A stretch of 64,000 nucleotides of DNA from an uncultured Oscillospiraceae bacterium (GTDB lineage Bacteria > Bacillota > Clostridia > Oscillospirales > Oscillospiraceae), in assembly GCA_947169975.1 (NCBI GenBank), contig CAMVRT010000010.1, positions 26,797 through 90,796 on the forward strand, in the 5' to 3' direction. Shown here piece after piece: positions 1 through 8,538 of this stretch (the first letter of the stretch is position 1; every line of letters starts with the position of its first letter). The notes under the pieces are model-generated. The model was given only the letters and a program-made list of their open reading frames with translations, was not told where the DNA came from and made no database searches. Both the position numbers and the translations under genes were made by a program.

Positions 1-1333
<1,333 letters not shown>

Positions 1334-1394
1334 AAACTTGATCCTCCTGATAATGAAAAAAGGTATCAAAAGGACAAACTCGCAGCTATTTGCC

Positions 1395-1545
1395 TTTCTA
1401 TCCGGTCGCAGCCTCTCTGTTCTGCGGTCGCCCGCATATTTGTCAGCTGCGTCACATGCCCGGAACGGCACGGGAGAGCTTCCGCCGAAAATTTCGATAC
1501 TCTCTCCTCCTCGTCGTCCTGCTCACAACAGGCACTGGCGCTTCA
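1395..1545 (-). ncRNA. glmS ribozyme (GlcN6P-activated self-cleaving leader)
   Basis: The reverse strand carries the core of this family: AGCGCC at the 5' end (cleavage expected between the A at 1542 and the G at 1541), then GACGAGGAGGAGAGAGTATC around 1520-1495, then TCGGCGGAAGCTCTCCCG. The order and spacing fit the conserved P2/P3 pseudoknot. It sits between the probable promoter side and the glmS start, about 60-200 nt upstream of the start codon. The 3' limit is approximate. It also explains the roughly 300-nt stretch without a gene before glmS. Confidence 0.88.
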
Positions 1546-1647
1546 TGACAGGATGGTTCCTGTGATCCTCCTTTTCTCTTCTGCGAATGGTATTTATAAT
1601 AATGCGCTGTCTGCGCATACTACCCCATAAAAAGGGGGTATTTTGTC

Positions 1648-2331
1648 TTGATTACCGCGTTGATCCGCACCGTGATTCTCTATTTTCTGCTGATCGTAGG
1701 GCTGCGGCTCACGGGCAAGCGCCAGATCGGTGAGCTGGAGCCCATCGAGCTGGTGCTGACCATGCTGCTCAGCGACCTGTCATCCGTGCCCATGCAGGAC
1801 TTCGCCATTCCCCTTATCAATGGGATCATTCCCATCCTGACACTGCTGTCCCTGTCCACTCTGCTCAGCTATGGCAGCCTGCGCAGCGTGCGTCTGCGGC
1901 GGCTCATGTGCGGCGAACCGGCGCTGATCATCCACAACGGCCACGTGCTGCAGACCTCCATGCGCCACAACCGTCTGACGCTGGATGAACTGCTGGAGGA
2001 GCTGCGGGGGCAGGGCATCACCGACCTGCACACCGTCAAGCACGCCGTGCTGGAGACAAGCGGCAAGCTGTCCGTCCTGCTATATCCCGACGAGCAGCCC
2101 GCCACGCCCAGGCAAATGGGGCTGGAGGTAAAGGACGACATGTACCTGCCCACCGTCATCATCAACGACGGGCGGCTGATAAAGGATAACCTGACACGCA
2201 GGGGCTATGACGACAAGTGGCTGCAAAAGCAGCTGCAGCAGCATGAGGCACACACCCCATCAGATATCTTTTACCTAGCCGTGGACGACAAGGGCACGGT
2301 GCTGTGTCTGCCCAAGGAGGAAAAGAAATGA
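1648..2331 (+). CDS. DUF421 (YetF/YcaP-type) membrane protein
   Basis: A 227-residue protein with three N-terminal hydrophobic segments (about residues 5-22, 35-52 and 57-75) followed by a soluble C-terminal domain. The segment RLTGKRQIGELEPIELVLT is typical of the DUF421/YetF family, whose function is not established (spore or envelope roles have been proposed for some members). The likely start is TTG at 1648, 8-9 nt after an AAAGGGGG ribosome site; no in-frame ATG fits as well. The stop overlaps the start of the next gene (ATGA), so the two are translationally coupled. Confidence 0.85.
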   Translation: MITALIRTVILYFLLIVGLRLTGKRQIGELEPIELVLTMLLSDLSSVPMQDFAIPLINGIIPILTLLSLSTLLSYGSLRSVRLRRLMCGEPALIIHNGHVLQTSMRHNRLTLDELLEELRGQGITDLHTVKHAVLETSGKLSVLLYPDEQPATPRQMGLEVKDDMYLPTVIINDGRLIKDNLTRRGYDDKWLQKQLQQHEAHTPSDIFYLAVDDKGTVLCLPKEEKK

Positions 2332-2708
2332 GAGCGTTTCGAATTCCTTTCTTTGTGCTGATACTGTTGGTGGTCCTCTCGCTGGCCAACACCGTAGCCA
2401 TGACGCGCCACTGTGACCAATGGAGTCAAACGCTGGATGCAGCCCAGAAGGCCGTAGCCGACGAGCGTTGGAGTGAGGCAGACCGGCTGCTGAAAGATCT
2501 GCAAAAGAGTTGGGCCTCCCGTTCTGTCTGGCTGCGCGTCGTCCTGTCCCACAACACGGTGGATGAGGCGGAACAGCTCATGGATCGTGCCCGGCTGATG
2601 GTCAGCCTGCAGGAGGTTACCCATGCCCGGGATACCATGGCCGAGCTGAACGGCGTACTGGAGCGGATCAGCGGTGGCGAACAGCTCAGTCTGTCAAATA
2701 TACTGTAA
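2328..2708 (+). CDS. DUF4363 family small membrane-anchored protein
   Basis: A 126-residue protein with one N-terminal membrane segment (about residues 6-24) and a mostly helical extracytoplasmic part rich in charged and Gln residues. DUF4363 proteins of this shape commonly follow DUF421 genes in Clostridia, and that pairing is the basis of the call. The ATG at 2328 overlaps the stop of the DUF421 gene and is served by AAGGAGG inside that gene. Function is unknown; the coupling suggests the two products work together at the membrane. Confidence 0.75.
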   Translation: MRAFRIPFFVLILLVVLSLANTVAMTRHCDQWSQTLDAAQKAVADERWSEADRLLKDLQKSWASRSVWLRVVLSHNTVDEAEQLMDRARLMVSLQEVTHARDTMAELNGVLERISGGEQLSLSNIL

Positions 2709-2720
2709 AGCTATACTACT

Positions 2721-3176
2721 TTACTTCTCCTGCAGGAGCTTGTTCAGTTCGCTCATAAAGGTGTTGATATCCTTGAACTGGCGGTACACGGAGGCGAAGC
2801 GGACGTAGGCCACCTCGTCGGCGGTCTTCAGCTTCTCCATGACCTTCTCGCCGATGGTCTCGGTGCTGATCTCCCGCTCCAGAGAGTTCTGGATCTCCTG
2901 CTCGATTTCGGATGTCATGCGCTCCATGTCCGCCACGGAGACAGGCCGCTTCTCGCAGGAGCGCTGGATGCCGCGCAGCACCTTGCCGCGATCAAAGCTC
3001 TGGCGGCTGCCGTCCTTCTTGATGACCACCATAGGCAGGCTCTCCACCGTCTCATAAGTGGTGAAGCGGCTCTCGCACTTGAGACACTCTCTGCGGCGGC
3101 GGATGCTGCTGCCCTCATCGGCGGGGCGGGAGTCCACCACCTTGCTCTCTTTATATCCGCAATAGGGACATCTCAT
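2721..3176 (-). CDS. nrdR: Transcriptional repressor NrdR
   Basis: A 151-residue regulator of ribonucleotide reductase genes. It begins [18 protein letters not shown] with the first Cys pair of the N-terminal zinc ribbon. The second pair lies in [16 protein letters not shown] (about residues 31-46), followed by the ATP-cone domain ([19 protein letters not shown] and onward). The length is normal. The ATG at 3174-3176 is chosen because the zinc ribbon must begin at the N terminus; the frame is open further upstream without family sequence. No nrd genes are in the window, so its targets lie elsewhere. Confidence 0.96.
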   Translation of the reverse strand: MRCPYCGYKESKVVDSRPADEGSSIRRRRECLKCESRFTTYETVESLPMVVIKKDGSRQSFDRGKVLRGIQRSCEKRPVSVADMERMTSEIEQEIQNSLEREISTETIGEKVMEKLKTADEVAYVRFASVYRQFKDINTFMSELNKLLQEK

Positions 3177-3263
3177 GGTCTGTATCCTCCATTCTCTGTG
3201 TATAGTCCGCCAGTTTGTATAGCTTGTAGATATTATAGCACACCACCGCAAGATATGGTAGTC

Positions 3264-3309
3264 CTATTTGACAAAAAAATCAAAAATCTGTGGGAAGACC
3301 CGGTCTTCC
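3264..3309 (-). terminator. Rho-independent terminator after the hypothetical gene
   Basis: The inverted repeat GGGAAGACC/GGTCTTCCC (3290-3308) lies at the very 3' end of the upstream reverse-strand gene. It is followed on that strand by a T-rich tract within 3264-3285. The hairpin overlaps the last codons. Confidence 0.7.
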
Positions 3310-3804
3310 CTCCCTGTCGAAAAAGAAAGCGGCGTACCGCCGCCCGTTCACATGGATGATGCGCGCCAGGCAGAACAGCGCCGGGACCGGAAACGGCGAA
3401 TCGTCATCGAAGGGCAAAGCCAGCTCCCGGCCGTTTTTCCGGCAGCGGCAAAGCCCGCCTGACACCTGCCAGCGTGGAAACTGCTCCGGCAGAGCAGGCT
3501 CCCACAGCTCCTCCGGCCGGCATACGGGATATGCCTCCGCGCCGAGGATCCTTCCCGCAGAGGCGGTCATCTCCCGGGAAAAGCGTCGGCTCATGGCGCC
3601 GCCCTCCCACACGCCCAGCAGGAGATCCTTCCGCTCACCCCTGGCGTACAGGCGATAGAGTCCGCCGGGCACAGACGCCCGGACCGTAAAGCAGGTATCG
3701 CGTCCCTCGGCGGTGACGCGCAGGATCCCCACCTGACGGCCGGACACGCACAGCGGACAATCCAACTCGTCCCCTCCCTTCCGCCCGCAGACGGGCTGTC
3801 TCAT
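3280..3804 (-). CDS. Conserved-looking hypothetical protein, Clostridia type
   Basis: An unrecognised 174-residue product with no membrane segment. The N-terminal part (CPLCVSGRQVGILRVTAEG, then LYRLYARGER) has a beta-rich look. Codon use matches its neighbours, and the gene has its own terminator, so it is probably real. The ATG at 3804 has no good ribosome site. A TTG at 3763-3765 preceded by AAGGGAGGGG at about 6 nt is a better start and would give MDCPLCVSGRQVG. It lies between the mazF terminator and nrdR and is likely a separate unit. Function unknown. Confidence 0.6.
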   Translation of the reverse strand: MRQPVCGRKGGDELDCPLCVSGRQVGILRVTAEGRDTCFTVRASVPGGLYRLYARGERKDLLLGVWEGGAMSRRFSREMTASAGRILGAEAYPVCRPEELWEPALPEQFPRWQVSGGLCRCRKNGRELALPFDDDSPFPVPALFCLARIIHVNGRRYAAFFFDREGRPGLPTDF

Positions 3805-3831
3805 GGATATGCATCGTCACCGGAGGATATG

Positions 3832-3876
3832 AAAAAACCGGCTCACGCGCCGAGATGGCACGCAGGCCGGTTTTCA
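3832..3876 (-). terminator. Terminator after mazF
   Basis: The stem AAAACCGGC/GCCGGTTTT around a ~22-nt loop is followed on the reverse strand by TTTTTT. It would close the alr-mazF transcript. Confidence 0.75.
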
Positions 3877-3896
3877 CTTTTCCGATATCCACGCAG

Positions 3897-4271
3897 TCAC
3901 GTCAACGTGCCCCGTCCCAGTCCGAAGCTCACCGCGATGGCCTCGTCCACCTGCTCCATCACATTCCGGTTGGCCCGGCCCATTCGTTCCCGCAGGCGCC
4001 GCTTATCCAGCGTGCGCACCTGCTCCAGCAGGATCACGGAGTCCTTGGGCAGGCCGCTGCTCTCGGCACTCACCTCAATGTGTGTGGGCAGCTTGGCTTT
4101 TCCCATCTGGGAGGTGATGGCCGCAGCGATCACCGTAGGCGAATGGCGGTTGCCGGTGTCGTTCTGCACGATCAGCACCGGGCGCACGCCTCCCTGTTCG
4201 CTGCCGACAACCGGGCTGAGATCGGCATAAAAGATATCGCCGCGCTTGACTATCGTATCCACAAAGTTCAC
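3897..4271 (-). CDS. mazF: MazF/EndoA-family mRNA interferase
   Basis: A type II PemK/MazF endoribonuclease that cuts single-stranded mRNA. The sequence VKRGDIFYADLSPVVGSEQG followed by GGVRPVLIVQND is nearly diagnostic of the Bacillus NdoA branch. The length (124) is slightly above the usual ~116 because of the N terminus. The first start is GTG at 4271, but a GTG at 4262 is better spaced from the GGCGGAG site. It follows alr by 139 nt, the classic Firmicutes order, but no mazE/ndoAI-type antitoxin gene is visible between them. Confidence 0.9.
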   Translation of the reverse strand: MNFVDTIVKRGDIFYADLSPVVGSEQGGVRPVLIVQNDTGNRHSPTVIAAAITSQMGKAKLPTHIEVSAESSGLPKDSVILLEQVRTLDKRRLRERMGRANRNVMEQVDEAIAVSFGLGRGTLT

Positions 4272-4410
4272 ACTCCGCCGCCTTGAAGTACCCGTGGTAT
4301 GTCGCCGTTCCCCGGGTCACTTTCATTCTCCCACGCAGCCGCGGAATTTATACGCTTCCGTGAAATTCGTTGGTACTGTATCCGCCCCGTTCTATCCTAT
4401 GCCGGTCGGG

Positions 4411-5583
4411 TCAAAAGCGCAACATGAGCTCGCTGCCCACCACCTGGCCGTGTCGCAGATACACACGCTTTACCCGCTTGCTGACGGCGCAGGTGATCTC
4501 GTAGGAGATGGTGCCGGCCAGCGCCGCCACGTCGTTGACGCTGATGTGCTCGCCGAAGATCTCCACCTCGTCGCCTTCCTTCACGTTGGGCAGATCGGTC
4601 AGGTCGATCATGCACATGTCCATGCAGATCCTGCCCCGCTGGGGAGCCGGGCCGTCCGCCGTCATCATTTGGCAACGGTTGGACAGGGTGCGGAAGAAGC
4701 CGTCGGCGTAGCCGTAGGGCACCACGCCCATGCGGGTGGTGCGGTCGGCTTTGAACATACGGCCATAGCTGACGGTGGTGCCGGGATCATAGGTTTTGAT
4801 GATGCTGACACTGGTCTTCAGGCGCATTACGGGCTTCAGCCCCAGCTGCGCGGCGAACTCACCGCAGCCGTACAGCAGCAGGCCGGGCCGCACCATATCC
4901 ATCCAGGCATCGGGCCACAGAGCCGTAGCGCCGGTATTGGCACAGTGGTGCAGAGCAAATTTCTGTCCCCACTTCTCCTCCACCGCAGCAATGGTGCGGC
5001 GGAACAGCTCCAGCTGGCCGCGGGTATAGGCCACGCTCTCCTCCTTATCCGGCTCATCGGACACGGCAAAGTGGGTGAAGATCCCCTCCACCCGCAGGCC
5101 GGGCAGACGGCAGGCCTCGGCGATATCCGCAACAGCCTGCTCGAAATGCTGGCCCTGGCACAGGAATCCCACCCGGGACATGCCGGTGTCCACTTTCATA
5201 TGTACCGTCAGCTCGCCGCCGTGACGCACCGCCTCGGCGCTGTAGGCTCTGGCAGCCTCGGGAGAGGTGACGGCCTGGGTGATGCGGTAGTCAATCAGGT
5301 TGCCCACCTGGTCGGCAGGGGTGTAGCCCAAGATCAGGATCGGCAGGGTAATGCCGTTGACACGCAGCTCCACGGCCTCGTCGATGCTGCTGACGGCCAG
5401 ATAGTCCGCTCCCAATTCCTCAAGCAGGTGGGAAATGGGAACGCAGCCGTGGCCGTAGGAGTCAGCCTTTACCACGCCCAGAAACTTGACGTTCTGTCCC
5501 ACGTGGGCACGCAGGGTGCGGTAGTTGTGCTCCACGGCGTCCAGATCGATCTCGGCCCATGTTCTCCTCAGTGTAGATTCCAT
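4411..5583 (-). CDS. alr: Alanine racemase
   Basis: A fold-type III PLP enzyme that makes D-alanine for peptidoglycan. The product is 390 residues. The PLP lysine sits in FLGVVKADSYGHG (about residue 39), and the second catalytic base, a tyrosine, is expected in VSYGRMFKA near residue 272. Family segments such as DTGMSRVGF (residues ~172-180) are intact. The ATG at 5581-5583 has an AGGAAAGAG site. The gene follows the lipoprotein gene by 18 nt, so nnrD, lipoprotein, alr and mazF may be one transcript. Confidence 0.96.
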   Translation of the reverse strand: MESTLRRTWAEIDLDAVEHNYRTLRAHVGQNVKFLGVVKADSYGHGCVPISHLLEELGADYLAVSSIDEAVELRVNGITLPILILGYTPADQVGNLIDYRITQAVTSPEAARAYSAEAVRHGGELTVHMKVDTGMSRVGFLCQGQHFEQAVADIAEACRLPGLRVEGIFTHFAVSDEPDKEESVAYTRGQLELFRRTIAAVEEKWGQKFALHHCANTGATALWPDAWMDMVRPGLLLYGCGEFAAQLGLKPVMRLKTSVSIIKTYDPGTTVSYGRMFKADRTTRMGVVPYGYADGFFRTLSNRCQMMTADGPAPQRGRICMDMCMIDLTDLPNVKEGDEVEIFGEHISVNDVAALAGTISYEITCAVSKRVKRVYLRHGQVVGSELMLRF

Positions 5584-5601
5584 TTTCGTCTCTTTCCTTT
5601 C

Positions 5602-6183
5602 TTACGGCTTCGCGGAAGCCTCTGTATCTGATATAAAGCTAATTACCTTAACAGTCATTCGTAATTCTCCGTTCAGGGAGAACTCGCTGTAGACCGGTTC
5701 ATTCGTCTCCCGGTCAAACCAGGTGGTACACACCACCTTTTCCCCGTTTCCCCCCGTGGTGTCAAACGCCACGCGCAGGCAGTCCCTGCCGACGATGGTC
5801 TCGTTCCCCTCCTCCAGCACATAACCGGAGGCAGCGGCGCGGAGCATCCAGGGCAGGCAGTTGGCCGGAGAGATCTCCTCCAGCGTACCTGCCGACAGGG
5901 TAAGATCCTCATAGGTCAGCGTCAGGTCGTCGCCGGATACGTCGGCCTCAATACCCGCCAGCGTGTCCGGCGCGGTGATCACGATGTGGGAATCGCCCCG
6001 GGCACTGTAGGAGCAGTTCACCTGATACTGCCGGATCTCATCGGGCAGATGGACGGCGATCTCTGCCGCCAGCTCTGCTCCGGTCATGGCAGCGTACTGC
6101 GACTGCAGCGCCGCGCTCTGCTTCTCTTTGCCGCAGCCGCTCAAAAGCAGCAGGCACAGAAGAAGCATCCATGTTTTTCTCAT
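5602..6183 (-). CDS. Predicted lipoprotein, LolA/GerS-like fold
   Basis: A 193-residue protein starting MRKTWMLLLCLLLLSGCG: a type II signal peptide with lipobox LSGC, so the mature protein should be lipid-anchored outside the membrane. The remainder is beta-rich, with alternating segments such as YQVNCSYSARGDSHIVITAP and a C-terminal TTWFDRETNEPVYSEF. This is the pattern of LolA-like/GerS-related lipoproteins of Clostridia, and the fold assignment is inference. The ATG at 6181-6183 follows AGGAGGTTGC. Its position next to alr suggests an envelope role. Confidence 0.7.
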   Translation of the reverse strand: MRKTWMLLLCLLLLSGCGKEKQSAALQSQYAAMTGAELAAEIAVHLPDEIRQYQVNCSYSARGDSHIVITAPDTLAGIEADVSGDDLTLTYEDLTLSAGTLEEISPANCLPWMLRAAASGYVLEEGNETIVGRDCLRVAFDTTGGNGEKVVCTTWFDRETNEPVYSEFSLNGELRMTVKVISFISDTEASAKP

Positions 6184-6214
6184 TGCAACCTCCTGTCCGG
6201 AGGCTTTCCGTTCC

Positions 6215-7084
6215 CTATATGCCGCGCGGACGCCGCTCCAGTTCACGGAGCGCCTGCGGGATCGTCTCCAGCAGGTCGGTGGGCGTCATGGCGCGCTCTG
6301 TCTTTTCTGCGGCAGCCAGATCTCCGGCCAGGCCGTGGAGATATACGGCGGCGCAGCAGGCGGCAAAGGGCTCCATACCCTGTCCCAGCAGCGACACCAC
6401 CATGCCGGAGAGGACGTCGCCGCTGCCGCCCTTGGCCATGCCGCTGTTGCCGGTGGGGTTCACCGCCAGCCGTCCATCCGGCGCAGCGATCACCGTGCGG
6501 TGCCCTTTCAGGATCAGATAGACGCCGTGTTCAGCGGCAAAGCTCCCGGCGGAGTCCTCCCGTCCCGCGCTCAGGTCGCCGATCCGGGCAAACTCCCCCT
6601 CATGAGGCGTCAGCACCGTGACCATACCGCGGCGGCAGCCCAGTTCATCTATATGTCCCGCCAGCGCATTTATGCCGTCGGCGTCCAGCACCAGCGGCCG
6701 GGGCAGATCCAGCAGACGGCGGGTCAGCTCATCGGTCTCGTCGCTCCGACCCAGTCCGCAGCCCATCAAAACGGCATCGCAGGGCGCTGCGGCGCGGCGG
6801 ATCGCCTCCTCGGCGGAGAGAGCCAGCTTTCCCTCCCCTGTGTCGGGAAGTGGGAAGGGCATGGCCTCATCGGACTTGGCGGCAACCACCGCCCATGCCC
6901 GCTCCGGCACGCCGATATAGACCAATCCGCTGCCCATGCGCACGGCGGCACGGCTGGCAAACACCGGGGCGCCGGTGAAGCCCACGCTGCCGCACAGGCA
7001 GTACACCTTGCCGAAGGTACCCTTGTGGCCAAACGGATCACGGGCAGGCAGGCTGCTGTGGATCATGGCGGCGGTCAGTTCCAT
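6215..7084 (-). CDS. nnrD: ADP-dependent NAD(P)H-hydrate dehydratase
   Basis: Repairs hydrated NAD(P)H by an ADP-dependent dehydration. This is the C-terminal-type (YjeF/ribokinase-like) domain only, with no NnrE epimerase part. Diagnostic motifs are VLTPHEGEFARI (about residues 180-191) and NPTGNSGMAKGGSGDVLSG (about 229-247), the latter holding the catalytic Asp. The first ATG (7093) directly abuts the AAAGGAG site. The next ATG at 7084 lies 9 nt away and is preferred, giving 289 residues. The lipoprotein gene starts 31 nt downstream of its stop. Confidence 0.93.
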   Translation of the reverse strand: MELTAAMIHSSLPARDPFGHKGTFGKVYCLCGSVGFTGAPVFASRAAVRMGSGLVYIGVPERAWAVVAAKSDEAMPFPLPDTGEGKLALSAEEAIRRAAAPCDAVLMGCGLGRSDETDELTRRLLDLPRPLVLDADGINALAGHIDELGCRRGMVTVLTPHEGEFARIGDLSAGREDSAGSFAAEHGVYLILKGHRTVIAAPDGRLAVNPTGNSGMAKGGSGDVLSGMVVSLLGQGMEPFAACCAAVYLHGLAGDLAAAEKTERAMTPTDLLETIPQALRELERRPRGI

Positions 7085-7166
7085 GTCTGGCATCTCCTTT
7101 TCCGGAAAAAATCACCAAACAACAGTATAACACCGCTGTCAACCGTCCAAAAACGCAAAAAATCTC

Positions 7167-7195
7167 TTGCAACAGCGCAGGATCTATGCTATAAA
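7167..7195 (+). promoter_or_regulatory. Sigma-A-type promoter for pheST
   Basis: TTGCAA at 7167-7172 and TATAAA at 7190-7195 with a 17-nt spacer, just before the T-box leader. Confidence 0.6.
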
Positions 7196-7198
7196 TAA

Positions 7199-7450
7199 GT
7201 GTTGTTGCAAACGCGAAGAACGGGAAGTACCGCGACATCCCCCACCCATCAGAGAGGATCGGCCACAGGCTGCAAGCCGGTCCGGGCTGGAGCGCGGCGT
7301 TCGCCCGGGAGCGGCCGCGAGGAAATGCGCGGACGGGCAGCCCACGTTACGGGCCGCAAAAGTGCGCCGTCACGTGGCGGCGAAGCCGGGTGGTACCGCG
7401 GAAGGATGAGCCTTTCGTCCCTGTGTCATGGGGACGGAGGCTCTTTTTGT
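7199..7450 (+). promoter_or_regulatory. T-box leader, Phe-type, upstream of pheST
   Basis: The conserved antiterminator T-box GGGTGGTACCGCG is at 7388-7400. Downstream is a terminator hairpin (GAGCC..GGCTC with a central GTCCC/GGGAC stem) ending in TTTTTG at about 7408-7447. Upstream, the Stem I region has the usual GAACGGGAAGTA start and an AGAGAGG loop. A TTC within GGCGTTCGCC (about 7298-7307) is the likely Phe specifier. Uncharged tRNA-Phe should stabilise the antiterminator and raise pheST expression. Confidence 0.9.
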
Positions 7451-7497
7451 TTGTCCCCAGCCCGAAATAAATCCGAGAGGACAGGAGTGTAAACCGT

Positions 7498-8523
7498 ATG
7501 AAACAGCAGTTGGAGCAGCTCCGTGCCGCCGCGCTGGCCGCCATCGCACAGGCCGGTGGCATGGAGGATCTGGAGAATGCCAGAGTCCGTTTCCTGGGCA
7601 AAAAGGGCGAGCTGACCGCCATTCTCCGCCAGATGGGCAAGCTCAGCCCGGAGGAGCGTCCCGCCATGGGCCAGTTGGCCAATGAGGTGCGCGCCGCCAT
7701 GGAAAAGGCCATTGACGAGACCAGAGTCGAGCTGGAGGCCGCCGCTCTGGAGCGGAAGCTGAAAAACGAAGCCGTGGACGTCACCGTTCCCGGCGAAAAA
7801 GTGACCCTGGGCCATAAGCACCCCATGTATATCGCCCTGGATGAGATCAAGGACATCTTCGTTGGTATGGGCTTTACCGTGCTGGACGGCCCGGAGGTGG
7901 AGCTGGCAGAGCTGAACTTTGACCGCCTCAACGCCGGCGAGGGCCACCCCTCCCGGGACTGGTCCGACACCTTTTACTTCAAAGAGGACAGCAGCGTGAT
8001 GCTCCGTTCCCAGACCAGCCCCATGCAGGTCCGGGCTATGGACACCCTGCCCCTCCCCATCCGCATGATCGCTCCGGGCCGCGTCTACCGTAAGGACGAG
8101 GTGGACGCCACTCACAGCCCCATGTTCCACCAGGTGGAGGGCATGGTCATCGACAAGAACGTGACCATGGCCGACCTGAAGGGCACGCTGAACGCCGTGG
8201 TGGAGCAGCTCTACGGCAAGGGCACCCAGACCCGTTTCCGTCCCCACCACTTCCCCTTCACCGAGCCCAGCTGCGAGCTGGACGTGCAGTGCCACAAGTG
8301 CGGCGGCAAGGGCTGCCCCACCTGCAAGGGCGAGGGCTGGATCGAGCTGCTGGGCGCCGGTATGATCCATCCCCACGTGCTGGAGATGGCCGGTATCGAT
8401 CCCAACGTGTGGTCCGGCTGGGCCTTCGGCTTCGGTTTGGAGCGCACCGCCATGCGCCGCTTCAAGATCGACGATCTGCGTCTGATCTTCGAGAACGACG
8501 TGCGGTTCCTCGAACAGTTTTAA
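7498..8523 (+). CDS. pheS: Phenylalanine-tRNA ligase alpha subunit
   Basis: Catalytic subunit of the (alpha-beta)2 enzyme that charges tRNA-Phe. The 341-residue product has the N-terminal coiled-coil arm (about 1-85) and the class II core. Class II motif 2 is visible around GRVYRKDEVDATHSPMFHQV (about 199-218) and motif 3 near the C terminus (FGFGLERTAMRRF). A CHKCGGKGCPTCKG segment (about 265-279) looks like a small Cys-rich insertion common in Clostridia. It follows the T-box leader and precedes pheT by 15 nt. Confidence 0.98.
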   Translation: MKQQLEQLRAAALAAIAQAGGMEDLENARVRFLGKKGELTAILRQMGKLSPEERPAMGQLANEVRAAMEKAIDETRVELEAAALERKLKNEAVDVTVPGEKVTLGHKHPMYIALDEIKDIFVGMGFTVLDGPEVELAELNFDRLNAGEGHPSRDWSDTFYFKEDSSVMLRSQTSPMQVRAMDTLPLPIRMIAPGRVYRKDEVDATHSPMFHQVEGMVIDKNVTMADLKGTLNAVVEQLYGKGTQTRFRPHHFPFTEPSCELDVQCHKCGGKGCPTCKGEGWIELLGAGMIHPHVLEMAGIDPNVWSGWAFGFGLERTAMRRFKIDDLRLIFENDVRFLEQF

Positions 8524-8538
8524 AGGGGGTATCTGACA

